A model generated the notes under the pieces. That model worked only from the letters and a program-made list of their open reading frames with translations. It searched no databases and was not told the origin of the DNA. Below, in pieces: positions 49,301 through 59,984 of a DNA stretch of 64,000 bases (the stretch's first letter is position 1; every line of letters starts with the position of its first letter). This stretch comes from Coniella vitis (taxonomy: Eukaryota > Ascomycota > Sordariomycetes > Diaporthales > Schizoparmaceae), in contig WUJK01000008.1 of the NCBI GenBank assembly GCA_011317545.1, positions 2,447,939 through 2,511,938 on the forward strand. The letters run 5' to 3'. The position numbers and the translations under genes were made by a program.

Positions 49301-50548
49301 CCGCGCCAATCCTGCCCAAGAACATGAAGAAGCTCAAGTTCTTGGACATTGACCCTACCGAGTTTGCTCGCCAATTGACCATCATTGAGTCACGGTTGTA
49401 CTGCAAGATCAAGCCTACAGAGTGTCTGAACAAGCGTTGGCAGAAAAAGCCCGGTGAGGGCGAGCCGAATCCGGCACCAAACATCAAGGCACTCATTGAG
49501 CACTCGAACCAAATGACCAATTGGGTGGCCGAGATGATTCTAGCCCAATCGGATATCAGGAAGCGTATGCTGGTGATTAAGCACTTTGTGGCGGTTGCTG
49601 ATGTATGTACCATCTGGAGGAGACCTTGACTGATGTCATGTTGATGTGACTTGACTGATTTGTTTTGATTTCTTACAGAGATGTCGGCAACTTAACAATT
49701 TCTCTACCATTACATCGATCATTTCTGCCCTGGGCACTGCCCCTATCGCTCGTCTCAAGAGAACCTGGGAGCAGGTACCCCAAAAATCCCAGGCTACCTT
49801 GGAAGGCATGCGCAAGCTCATGATCAACACCAAGAACTTTGCCGAGTACAGAGAAAGCCTGCACATGGCGAACCCCCCGTGTATTCCCTTCTTTGGTAGG
49901 TCTGCCTGGCGCTGACACTGTAGCGCTGAAATCGCAATCTAACGTATCACAGGTGTCTACCTGACCGATTTGACTTTTATTGAAGATGGTATCCCCTCCA
50001 TTATCAAGAAGACGACTCTCATCAATTTCGCTAAGCGAATGAAGACGGCCGATGTGATCCGTGATATACAACAATATCAGAACGTGCCATATTCGCTTCA
50101 GCCAGTCACGGAACTGCAAGACTACGTCCTTAGTAATATGCAGGCCGCCGGAGACGTGCATGAGATGTACGACAAGAGCTTGCTAGTGGAACCGCGTGAA
50201 AGAGAAGACGAGAAAATTGTTAGGTATGTGGCAATGAGAGAGCAGCAGCTGAATTATGGACGCATGGCTCTCGCCGGCGGCTTTTGAAAGAGAAAAGCAA
50301 GAACAAAGAGGCGGTCCGAGTAATCATCAGCATCATCACGGCTCTTTGCACATTGCGGGAGTAACATCACACAGACCCCCCGTCTTGTGCCCTGCTGTGT
50401 TCCTTGAGCAATCCTCCCTACAGTCACACGCCTCTTACACACACACACGCATACACGCGCTCTTTTCGAAATTCGCCTCGTGGTGAACCAAACGCTAACT
50501 TATCTTGTCCGTTCTACTAGGGTTCTCGCAGAGTCTGGCTTCCTGTGA
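46350..50548 (+). CDS. CDC25: Ras guanine-nucleotide exchange factor, Cdc25 type with SH3 domain
   Basis: Five exons (46350-47207, 47332-49602, 49679-49895, 49953-50223, 50521-50548) give 1214 residues. The protein activates Ras by GDP release at the plasma membrane, upstream of cAMP/PKA and growth signalling. After a poly-Gln stretch (about 16-30) comes an SH3 domain (87-142: ALYDYEADD, WWDGV, GWFPSNYC). A degenerate WW-like segment (about 198-226: YWIPQATANGRLFYYN) follows. The RasGEF N-terminal domain is at about 770-920 (GSLIALVEQLTRHDKLDSNF, TFLLTYRSFTT). The catalytic RasGEF domain begins near 957 (DPTEFARQLTIIESRLY) and includes PPCIPFFGVYLTDLTFIEDG, whose GVY is restored by splicing. 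The last intron (50224-50520, donor GTATGT, branch-like GCTAAC, acceptor CTACTAG) joins EDEKIVR to a nine-codon exon ending LAESGFL. Reading on without splicing would end at 50287. The start codon at 46350 is the first in frame; a second ATG lies two codons later. Confidence 0.93.
46404..46442 (+). repeat. CAG/CCG repeat encoding poly-glutamine in the Ras-GEF
   Basis: CAG-rich codons encode an interrupted Gln tract (QQPQQQPQQQ) near the N-terminus. Its length is probably polymorphic. Confidence 0.8.
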
Positions 50549-52622
50549 GGTGACAGGTACCAGGGTCAACGACACGAGATTTCCCATCTCGTTACCCCTC
50601 TCGCTCCAGCTCTCCAAGCTTCCGCTTTTGTGTGACACAACACTCTATATCGGAGAAATCGTGTCACGGCGGGAAATTCTCTTGTTAACCGTTGCAGTCC
50701 GACACGGCATCGTCTGCCGTTTTCGTCGTATCTGTGCGCGACCTGGTGCGCGTTCAAATGCATACATCCCACACGCGCGTGGGGGACACCAAGAGGGAGC
50801 GGGGCCGCGGCACATTCAAAGACACGCTTGGACGATGAGGCGGCCGGATTTGCAGGCCGACGCTCCCTTCCAGCTCCCCTCTCCTTTTCTTTTACCGTGT
50901 CTCTCCAGGTCAGAGAAACAAGCTTCGCATGGCGCTGCTTAAACGCAGACTTGGCTCTGCACAACAGGGTTATTGATGATGGGAGTAGGGTTCCCAAGAC
51001 GAGGTGACAGCCATTTCTCTTCCCTTAGAAGAAGGAATTCCCGTTTCGTAACGAGGCACACCCGGGGAGAAAGAAGTCTAAGGGTATGACCAAAAGGGAA
51101 AAGGCGAATCCATCCCGTCTGAATGCAAGGCCAAGATTCTTGCAAGAGTACAAAGGTTTACTGAGGTATGACTTGGATTGGATAAAGGTGGGGGCTGCGC
51201 AATTTTTGCAGCAGCAGCAACAACAATAACAGCAGCAGCAGCAGCAGCAGCAGCAAGAGCACAATGGGAGAACACCCAAGGACGGAGAACAGCATTCTCC
51301 CCCTTTTTAACGTGCATTTACACTTGAACGGTCAATATCTGGACGTACATGGGAAATAAAAAAAAAAGAAGGCTCGAAGGATACGGGGAAAATATCTGGA
51401 TATACGCGCACCCATATATCCTTACATGGAGTCAATGATGGGGAAGCGGGCACGCGCGCATCTTTTACCAAGATGTCAGTAGCACAAAGAAGTCAGTTTC
51501 CTATTTACCTGGAGCAGGTGGGGTGGAAGTTAGGGCAGGAAAAACACAAGAACAACTTGAATTGGTTCTCATGACAATGTGTTCAGATTGGTCGGGGTTT
51601 ACTTTACCTTTCTTCTTCCGTCTACCTACTTATCGACCTAGGTATGTATGGAGCATGTGTGTTGAAGTTTTGCCGATTGCAGGATGTGGTGACTGTTCCT
51701 TTAGAATCGACTTCATTTGGGAGTTCGCTTCCGAGTGGGCACTGGTCGATGAGGCTGACGAGAGGTCATTCTGAAGTGAGATAGAAGGGAAAAAGAAGGG
51801 AGTATCGAGTGACTTGGAACCTGCTATCGCTGTATTATATAAATGTAGACCGGGGTTTGGGAGCGTTGAAACGAACAGAATAGAAGAATGCAAAAGTGAG
51901 ATATATCAGGCATAGGGACAATGAAAAGCGGAAGAACATGATTGTCTGTCTATATATCTTTCTCTCGTGTTAAGAATGCCGATATTGCGCTTTTGATGTT
52001 TTCCGACTTGAAGAGGCCCCCAGCGTTGAGTCTGGACTGGACAGTCAGATCATATGGGCGTACATTCCGCAATTTCTGAATTTGCTCGGTTGACTCTTTG
52101 AATTTTGTCAAAGAGGTAGAGCGCCAGATCTGATACATTTATCATTTACGCAAGCCAATAATGCCTTTTTGGTGCTCGATGCTTGTGCCCTTCCATGCAG
52201 GCTTCACTCTCGATTAGGATATTGTGAGGGAAACTGTCTTTTGACACAACACTCTGATTTGAAATTTACAAAGATTCATGCTATGCCAATTTCATAGATT
52301 CGTGAATGGTCTGAAAGTCTGGCCAAAAAGAAGTTGCCCTGGAATGATACCTTCGGATACTGCATCGCAATCCATTGCGCATGTGACCAATGACAAGCAC
52401 AAAGAATATAAAAAGTAGACCCACCGTCCCTCGTCAAATCAATACTCGCAGATCTGCATCAGCAAATACAAATCCTCGCCGTCTTGTCCCTCATACTGTA
52501 CGCCTCAACGCCATCGCCAATCTGAAACAAACCCAAAGAACCTCAGAACCTCTTGCACAGAAAGCAGAAGAAGAAAAACAACCTAGATCCAAGCTGGAAA
52601 CACGTATTTCTCATAGCTCAGC
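50549..52622. other. Intergenic region between Ras-GEF and CWC21 3' ends
   Basis: The two flanking genes converge here. The left part is probably the Ras-GEF 3' UTR. A CAG/CAA tract lies at 51208-51255. A 62-codon frame on the minus strand (52138-51950) looks protein-like in composition but matches nothing I recognise. Confidence 0.55.
51208..51255. repeat. (CAG)n / (CAA)n trinucleotide repeat
   Basis: About sixteen CAG/CAA-type triplets, with one ATAA interruption, lie in non-coding DNA. Confidence 0.85.
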
Positions 52623-53316
52623 TTATTCTTTGCTGTCCTTGGACTGTTCGCTATCCAGCGCCTTTTGCAGACGCTCCTCTTGCCTCTTCCAATGGCTGCC
52701 TTCCTCGTAGTCCTTGCTAATCTTGAGTGCCCTACGCAGCCTCTCGCTCTCCTTGATCTTTGCGTCTGCCAGCTCGTGCACCTGGTGCATCTTGAGACTC
52801 TTTTTAGGCGGGCCGCCTCGCCCGTTGTCGCGCTGTTGTTCGGCCGTGAGCTTCTTACGCAATGCCTCGCAGCGCTCTTCGATTTCGTCTTCGTCAACAC
52901 TGTTGTAGGGAATCTAGTGTCAGCTGAGCCTGCTTCTTGTGTTGGTTTTTCCGCCCTCGCCCGCAGCAAGGATACCACGACGATGACGCCAAAAGATACA
53001 CCTGGGGAGAGGGCAGAGCACAGCGTCCCTCCTGAGCCACAACCCCTCCCTGATCAGGCCCTCTCTGCTCAAAGGCAATGACATACTCTTGATCCTCCAA
53101 CTCGTCTCGCAGCTCAAACACCTTGACCTCAATTTCTCGCTTGCGGTCGTGCTCGAGAATGCCCTTGTCGGGCTGCCGTTGTCGGTGTCGAAGCGTGTCT
53201 GGGTCTTTTGGGTAGGGTGCGGCGCTGTCGCGCGGCTTGATGTGCGCGAGGTTGCGCTGGACGTAGCCCGAGGTGCCAGAGCCGCGGGGCGTCGAGAGCC
53301 CTACGTTGTCGGACAT
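52623..53316 (-). CDS. CWC21: Pre-mRNA splicing factor Cwc21 (cwf21 domain)
   Basis: Two exons (53316-53087 and 52899-52623) give 168 residues. Cwc21, related to the N-terminus of human SRRM2, binds the activated spliceosome near Prp8 and Snu114. The N-terminus MSDNVGLSTPRGSGTSGYVQRNLAHI is the conserved spliceosome-binding segment. The cwf21 helical hairpin (about 56-96) reads HDRKREIEVKVFELRDELED joined across the 187-bp intron to VDEDEIEERCEALRKKL. The junction is supported because the exon-1 frame would otherwise run into an unrelated tail. The remainder is charged and helical (AEQQRDNG, SKDYEEGSHWKRQEERLQ). It lacks the long RS-rich tail of animal relatives, as expected for a fungus. It is divergently arranged with CDC123. 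Confidence 0.93.
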
Positions 53317-53864
53317 GGCTTGGTTTTTTTTGGTGGTTTTTTTTTTTTTTTTCGGTGCGCAGGGGCTGGTCTATTGGGACGAGCGGGAGTTGACCGCAAC
53401 GAGTGGCTGGGACGCAAAGACCGGCTGTGAAATATCCGTGGTAGTCTTCCAGCAGCAAGAGGTGTGGTTGTCGTTGCCTTTGGAAGGAGGTCGTCACTGT
53501 AGATGGACTAGAGGTAAGTCGGCTGCTGAAATGGAAGGCGGTCTAGGGAAGTCGGGCAGGGTCTTGGTGGCGATATGCAGGTTGCAGCGACGGGGGTCCT
53601 AGGCCCATGAGGGGGGGGGGTTGTTGGGCAGAAAAGTTGTGGTGGGGTTGCCTCTTTCAGGCGTCCTCCGACTGGGATTCTCATTTGTAAGAGTCACCGT
53701 CCAGTCCACTGGCTGGCATTGATTCTGTGAGTCAACGATTCGACACTTTGTTCGACCTTTTTGTTCACAATTGCCTGCACTCTCGGACACAGCATCTAGG
53801 ATACAACATCAAGACCCTCTCACTGTGAAGTTGAGCACTGTATTGCAAGAGATTCTACGACGCA
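53317..53864. promoter_or_regulatory. Shared divergent promoter region of CWC21 and CDC123
   Basis: The 548 bp between the two start codons must hold the start regions of both genes. It contains T-rich and G-rich runs near 53322-53352 and 53610. No specific binding site is claimed. Confidence 0.6.
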
Positions 53865-55295
53865 ATGCCGGCCTTTGAGAGCGCAGACCAGCCTGCGAGT
53901 GGCGGCAGCAGCAACGATTCTGCCGGTGCATCTCATTCTTTCCCCGTCACAAGAGATCACATTCTGCACTGCTCCTACGACTACTGGTTCCCAAAGTATG
54001 TGCTGCCCAGCCTTCTGTATTGGATAGTCTCAGTGGCTCACAAACTGTCTAGGTACCGCACGTCGTGCATCAAGTCGAGGATCATCAAGTTGCCCAAGGA
54101 GTTTATTGACTACATCAGAGAAGACGGTATCATTCTGTCAAGTGACAGCAGCGCGTCTGGCAGCAACGGTGAAGGCGGCGGCGATGATGACGGCGATGAT
54201 GACTGGGAGCCAACATCCACAGCCTACTCCCGGCCCGCCATAGAAGAGGTGGATTCAGATTCAGAAGACTCGGATGCCGGAGACGCAGAGAGCAAGCCGG
54301 CACGGCTGCCTCCCAACCAACGTTTCCCCGATTTGCACCAGACCATCAAGGACACGATCCAGGACCTGGGCGGCGCCGTAGCGCCCAAGCTCAACTGGTC
54401 CTCGCCCAAGGACGCAGCCTGGATCTCACCTCACCAAAATACCATCAAGTGCACGACGCCCGACGACATTTACCTGCTCCTCAAGAGCTCCAGCTTCATC
54501 ACCCACGACCTCGACCACGCCTTTGACGGGACTGTCCCTACGGCCTCCTCAGCCACTTCTTCCTCCGCCTCCTTGCCAGCAGGTCTCAGCTTCCAACCTG
54601 TTCTCGTCCTCCGGGCCTTCTTCAACCCTCAGACGGCCCAAGAGTTCCGCTGCTTCGTCAAGCAGCGCAGCCTGGTCGCCATCACCCAGCGAGATCTGAA
54701 CCACTACGACTTTTTGCAGAAATACCGCTCTGTGATCATCGACCGCGTCCAAGATTTGTTCGACACGAAGCTGCGCTTCACCTTTCCCGACGGCAACTTT
54801 TGCTTCGACGTGTACATCCCAGAAGTTACGAGAGACCCATTCCAGAGTGATTCCAGCGATGACTCAGATGGAGAGGAGGATCCAGATAAAACCCTGGGGC
54901 GGGCGCGCCTGATTGATATCAACCCCTGGGCTCCGCGGACAGACACGCTCTTGTTTGACTGGAGCGAGCTGCTGGATCTCCACGTGCCCAAGCCTCTGAT
55001 AGGAACATCGGGCGCAAACCTGGAAGAAGGCATGGTCCGACTGCATCTTGCAGGGCATGGACAGGCTGGTTTGAACGACGACGACACAACAACAGAGGAG
55101 GAAGAGGACGAGGATGACTACGAGCCGGAGCTCCGGCTGGTCGAGAAGGATGACCCTGCCGCGTACAACTTCAGCTCCCCACAGTATTCGGCGCACAAGC
55201 TACCCAAGGAGGTCGTGGATGCTAGTGCGTCCGGGTCTGGTGGGTTAAGGGAGTTTGCACAGCAGTGGAATGAAATGGTTAACCGGAGGATGTGA
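53865..55295 (+). CDS. CDC123: Cell division cycle protein 123 (eIF2 assembly factor)
   Basis: Two exons (53865-53995 and 54053-55295) give 457 residues. Cdc123 binds eIF2 gamma and promotes assembly of the eIF2 trimer needed to start translation. It has an ATP-grasp fold. Seen motifs in order are YDYWFPKYRTSCIKSRIIKLP (made by splicing), LNWSSPKDAAWISP, CTTPDDIYLLLKSS, VLRAFFNPQTAQEFRCFVK, FPDGNFCFDVYI and LIDINPWAPRTDTLLFDW. The last of these includes the Asp/Asn metal- and nucleotide-binding residues. Two acidic Ser/Asp-rich insertions lie near 80-120 and 310-330, and a DDDTTTEEEEDEDD stretch near the end. The intron is 57 bp, divisible by three and free of stops, so retention would insert 19 residues without shifting the frame. 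Confidence 0.94.
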   Translation: MPAFESADQPASGGSSNDSAGASHSFPVTRDHILHCSYDYWFPKYVLPSLLYWIVSVAHKLSRYRTSCIKSRIIKLPKEFIDYIREDGIILSSDSSASGSNGEGGGDDDGDDDWEPTSTAYSRPAIEEVDSDSEDSDAGDAESKPARLPPNQRFPDLHQTIKDTIQDLGGAVAPKLNWSSPKDAAWISPHQNTIKCTTPDDIYLLLKSSSFITHDLDHAFDGTVPTASSATSSSASLPAGLSFQPVLVLRAFFNPQTAQEFRCFVKQRSLVAITQRDLNHYDFLQKYRSVIIDRVQDLFDTKLRFTFPDGNFCFDVYIPEVTRDPFQSDSSDDSDGEEDPDKTLGRARLIDINPWAPRTDTLLFDWSELLDLHVPKPLIGTSGANLEEGMVRLHLAGHGQAGLNDDDTTTEEEEDEDDYEPELRLVEKDDPAAYNFSSPQYSAHKLPKEVVDASASGSGGLREFAQQWNEMVNRRM

Positions 55296-56437
55296 TAGTG
55301 ACTACCCGAAATGTAGTTGCAAGCACGGAATACTTCACAGAGGAAGAATGTTAGACAGAGAATCATTGAGCGAAAGATTGCATACTCTTGAACCCGGCAA
55401 GTCGCCCAGTTGTATCACCAACTTATCCCTTGAGACGAAGCACAGAATAGATCGAGTGGTAAGGAGAAGCACTAGACGCCTCCAGCGCTAAGGGCGGCAA
55501 GGCTTGCAGTCTTAGTGTTGATCATAGAAAACAATGATCATGGTCAGGCACGCCGATGGTTTCGTACAAAGTAGTTTCCGGTGGCAGTTTGCAAAGTCAG
55601 GATTGCGGAAAATGCAGAACATTGCTGTAATCCGGCTTATAGCTTTGGAACGAAGGCTGAGAGAATGTTTTAAGTTCAGAGCAAGTTCGGCCGGCTAATA
55701 TTCGCTTGAAGTTGGTATTCAGTCTCTATTTATTGTTATTGTTATTGTATTATACTCCGCTCTACCTGAATTATCTGGTATCCGGAACCCCTTCCTTCTT
55801 GTCCAATAGGAAACCGAGTGCCGGAGAAAAACCTATGGCTACACTTGTTTATCGCTGCGTAAACGCAGCGTTTACTTCCCGTTCTCCACGCTCAACCGCT
55901 AGTTCTCACCAACTAGGCTGGTTAGGTGCGTGCCACTCCTTGCCTCCTCTTTTTTCCCTCCTTAAGCCCTGCGCCTGGCGTCTCCCCGGCTGCAGTCTCT
56001 ATTTAGAACCTCCTCAAGATCCAACTTCGAAGCAAATATCAAGACCGCGATCAGCGATCCGCCAGAGGCTCAGACTAGGGACTTGTGCAGTGTTGGGCTA
56101 CGCTTTCACCAAGTTGCAAATGTACTGTCCCAATATATCTCCAATATGCCCTATATGGGCTTGGCCACTTCGAAGTCGGTTTCCTTTCGGTCCACAGATA
56201 CAGTTTGTCTAGGTCACTGACCATACATACGGATGAATCAATTTGCCAGCTTTCTTAACGCAATCGATTCCGGAAAGGTCTAAATTTGTGTGTGTGTATA
56301 TGAGCAGCATCATTGATAGCTCACGTGAATTCTGACTGAAAATGAGTCCAGGCTGAGTTCTTTAATATCACTTTTGATGTATATATTGTGCCTGGAATTT
56401 TGTATCTTAGCCCGCTCTACTGGTAACAAAACATGCT
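55296..56437. other. Transition zone between CDC123 and the transposon block
   Basis: The left part is the CDC123 3' side. A 168-codon frame (55706-56212) begins with a hydrophobic stretch but has no recognised domain and looks like composition from a GC-rich patch. A hairpin lies at 55853-55870. Dinucleotide composition is still normal here, so the RIP-like pattern starts later. Confidence 0.5.
55853..55870. repeat. Short perfect hairpin, CGCTGCGT-AA-ACGCAGCG
   Basis: An 8-bp inverted repeat with a two-base loop. It may belong to an old mobile-element fragment or be chance. Confidence 0.6.
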
Positions 56438-56867
56438 TGTTATGACCCAGCCCCATGCAGGTCACAAGAACAGGCCAACGCAACATAGCACCAGGAATCG
56501 GGACTACAACGGACCGATAGGATCCCTTATATAAGGATACGCAAGGATAGCATAACCTAGGGTTAGGGTTGGATTATTAGGATAACTAAGGCAGTAGAGC
56601 GATAATAATCTAAGTAATCTAAATAATCTAACGCTCCTATCGCTCCTAATAATCCAAGGATTTATATTTACTATAAATAAGGGAATAACGAAAGGATATA
56701 AGGATAGTGGATTTCCTAGCTATTAGATAGTTTTCCTTATAATCTTTAGTTATAAATCTAAGTATTATTTTATATAATAGGGTAATCCCTCTTAATTACT
56801 TATAATACTTAATATTACTCGATAATATACGAAGACTTAAAGGTAATACTTCCCTATCCTACTAATA
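56438..56867 (+). mobile_element. LTR-like repeat, plus orientation (copy 1)
   Basis: This begins TGTTATGACC and ends CTAATA, probably from TAACA, matching the TG...CA and TGTTA/TAACA ends expected of an LTR. An inverted copy of about equal length is at 58695-59126. The first ~130 bp keep normal GC content while the rest is heavily AT-shifted. It includes a GGGTTAGGGTT stretch near 56560. Similarity to the other copy continues about 55-65 bp past the right end, which suggests shared leader sequence. Confidence 0.75.
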
Positions 56868-57179
56868 TATAACTTATAAATATTTTTAGAATTAAAGATT
56901 TAGGTAAGGATTATTATATTTTTATAACTCTTATTTAAGACGGTTTATATATACCTCTTAAGTAATATTAAGTATAATATTTAACTATAATACTAATAGT
57001 TCTAGCCCCTTTAATAGTTAATTAAACCTAGAATATTAATTAATAACTCTTAATTATTATTAATATACTTATTATATATATTATAAAACTCGAGGCTTAA
57101 GGAAATATTAGCGGAACTCCTAATAAGCCCTTTAAAATAGAGTAGCTTAAGGTCTATTACGGATAAGAAGACGATATTT

Positions 57180-58000
57180 AACCTTTTATTATAGCCCTTA
57201 GAGCTTACTTCTAATACTATTAATAGTAATTCCCTATTAAAGCTAAGAAAGTAGAATTCGTAGTTAATAGGCTTAAAGGTAATATACTTATATAGTTTAA
57301 ACCTATCCTACGGAACTTCCTAGAATTCGATATAGAAGAAACTAGAGAAGACGAGATTAACGAACTCTTTATATTATTCGAAACCTTTACTTAGATATTT
57401 AAGGAAACCTTTAGAAACCTTAACGAAAAATATAATATAAAATATAAGATCTCCTAACTTAAATAAACTAAATTAGTATTATATTATATAATATTCTTTA
57501 AATAAATTATATTATAACTCTATTAGGATAATAAACCCCTTATAATAGCCTATTATAATAGATTTAAAGAACCTATTAAAGATAAATTATATAAAATACC
57601 CCGATTAGAGATATTTATAGAATTTATAGTAATAATAATAGCTATCGATAATTATAATTAGGAAAAAAACTAGGAATAATAAGGAAAGTAAAGACTTATT
57701 ATTAACTTTATACCTAGGGCTAATACCGGAAAACGATATTAATAGTTACCTTAACGCTTTATACCCCGATAGAATAACTATTACGGAATAATAACTAGCG
57801 GTATAATATATTTAGGCCTTATAAAGCTTAATATAGCTTAAAAGAAACCTATAAGTAAAGAATATTTTAATTATAATAGGATAAGCTACTTTATATAAGA
57901 GTATCGATAACTTAAGAAATCTAGAAAATTTAAGAAAATCCCCGAAGGACGATAAGCTAATATTATAATATATAAGACTATAGATTCTACTCCTAGCTAA
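57180..58000 (+). pseudogene. Degenerate gag-like remnant of an LTR retrotransposon
   Basis: A plus-strand frame with many stops keeps a Gag-like pattern, for example IIAYYNRFKEPIKDKLYKIP near 57540-57600, followed near 57860-57925 by a mutated zinc-knuckle region (YNRISYFI-EYR). It follows LTR copy 1 in the same orientation, so the two may be parts of one element. The assignment is by pattern only. Confidence 0.6.
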
Positions 58001-58694
58001 AACTAGCTTTTAGAGTAAGTATCGGATAACTCCGATTATAAACTCTTTAACTAAACTTTTTATTATAAGGATAATTATATAATATACCTTTTAGTAAAGT
58101 AAGGCTTAGGATAATTCTCTTAGAAACCTTATAAGGAACGATAAATTATAATTACCTAAAGGATACCCCTCCTTATAAATAACGGTTTATTCGAAAGATT
58201 AGTAATAGAATAATAAGCCTAGCTTATTAAGGAATACCCCTATTAACGCGATATAAAAGGGTATAAGCTATCTAACGAAACGGAAACTATATAAAGTAAT
58301 ATCGCGGAAATTATAGAATAATAGGAAACGCTTAATATTAGTTAGGATATTAGCGTTTAAACTATTAATAAAGAAATAAGCTTAGAATTAGAAAGCTTTA
58401 TAAACGAAGATATCGATAAAGGAGATATATACTACTTTATCTATAGTATTATACTTAGAGAACTATTCCGAATAATAACCTATTAAAATAAAAACCCCCT
58501 TATATAAAAAGATATATAAATTAATTATCTCTAGGAAGAATACTATTAGATTATATAGTTTACTTATATTATATATAATTATAAATAATACTTTAAATAT
58601 AAGGTAACTAACGAATAGTTCCCTATACGTAAGATAGGGTATATATAATAATCCTTGCCTAAATCCCGGATTCTAGAAGTACCTATAAGTTATA

Positions 58695-59126
58695 TATTAG
58701 CAGGTAGGGAAGTATTACCTTTAAGCCTTCGTATATTATCGAGTAATATTAAGTATTATAAGTAATTAAGAGGGATTACCTTATTATATAAAATAATACT
58801 TAGATTTATAACTAAAGATTATAAGGAAACTATCTAATATTAAGCTATAAACTCCTATCCTTATATCCTTTTATTATTAACTATTATTTACTAAATAGTA
58901 CTTTAGACCGACGAAGTTGCTTATCGATTATTATAGTTTAAGTCGATAGAATCGTAGTATAATCCTTACGGTCTACCCTTATCCTATATAACCCTAACCC
59001 TAGTTATATTATCTAGTATAACTTTATTATATAAGAGATCCTTATCGGTCCGTTAAGGTTCCGATTTACTAATATATAGTTACGCTAGCCTATTCCTATA
59101 ACCCGTTTATTCGTAGGTTATAATAT
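58695..59126 (-). mobile_element. LTR-like repeat, minus orientation (copy 2)
   Basis: The reverse complement begins TATTATAACC (mutated TGTTATGACC) and aligns with copy 1 through most of its length. The stretch matching 56761-56860 differs at very few bases. An internal segment of about 100 bp (around 58890-58985) differs from copy 1. It could be the 3' LTR of the minus-strand pol relic, or the 5' LTR of another truncated element, since shared leader sequence extends to about 58625. Confidence 0.75.
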
Positions 59127-59480
59127 TATCTCCCTTTTATCGATCTTTATCCCTAAAGACTTATAATATTCTATAAGTAATCCTGCCTAATATTCTTACT
59201 CCGGATTATACTTTTCTAATTCGTTATATTATTAAGAATTAATAAAGTTCGTTATAAGAAGACCGAATAAACTTCTTCTCTTTAGTTATCCGTATTAGAT
59301 CGTTATTCTAAAATACTCTCCTATTCTTTTTACTAATCCTATTAAGTTCCTTACTTAGCCTCCGAAGAGGATTCTTCTCGCTATTCGGAATATATTCGCT
59401 ATAAGCGGGGAAACTACGATATATAGGGCTTAACTCCTATATAGATATAAAAAATTACCCGTTAATATTTATTAGCTAAA

Positions 59481-59752
59481 GCGGCCCTTAATACTATTAA
59501 GGAGGAGCTTAAATAGACTACTACGAAAGTACGCCGGTTATATAAGGAGCGTTATATATAGGCTAATAAGATAGCGTATATTATTCGTCGCGGTTTAGAT
59601 ACGATCGAGGAGTTAGATTATATTAAAGCGGAGGAGTTAGAGAAGGAACGTTTAGCTGCTAAGGCTATAAGGCGTCCTACGGAGTTAGCCGTTCCCGAAG
59701 GTCTATTACCTAAAGGTTTTATAACTATTATATTAGAAGATTTTAATTAGTC
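59481..59752 (+). pseudogene. Unidentified coding-like strip inside the RIP block
   Basis: About 90 codons on the plus strand contain only two TAG stops and keep a strongly protein-like, charged composition (LDTIEELDYIKAEELEKERL, then AIRRPTELAVPEGLLPKGF). CpG is retained. I do not recognise the family; the C-terminus of a transposase or another element-encoded protein is likely. It is embedded between LTR copy 2 and the chromodomain of the pol relic. Confidence 0.5.
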
Positions 59753-59984
59753 TAGGATTTCTCCGTTATCTCCGTTTAATTTTCTTATTAATAATTTATA
59801 GGGTATTAGGGCTTTTAGTTCGTAACTTAGGATTATAAATTAATCGACTATAGAGTTTAGTAGGTTATTAGATTTAGCTAGCGCTTTTAATAAAGGAGGC
59901 TTATCCAATCGTTAGTAAGTTTCCTATTTTTATCCGTTATTAAGTTACTTACTAATTTTCGTATTCTCTAATTAGATCTTAGTA

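Noticed and set aside
51950..52138. 62-codon minus-strand frame between Ras-GEF and CWC21
   Set aside because: Its amino-acid composition is protein-like and a possible acceptor AG lies just upstream, but no partner exon or family could be found.
55706..56212. 168-codon frame with hydrophobic start near the transposon block
   Set aside because: It could be read as a signal peptide followed by a small protein, but the body shows no domain or cysteine pattern and the leading Leu run comes from a TTATTG repeat.
1..56437. tRNA, rRNA genes or CRISPR arrays
   Set aside because: I looked for the T-loop pattern and for spaced direct repeats. The few GTTCGAA-like hits lie in coding or unstructured sequence and no array exists.
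56556..56570. TTAGGG repeats as a chromosome end
   Set aside because: There are only two units, they occur in both LTR copies in opposite orientation, and sequence continues for 7 kb beyond.
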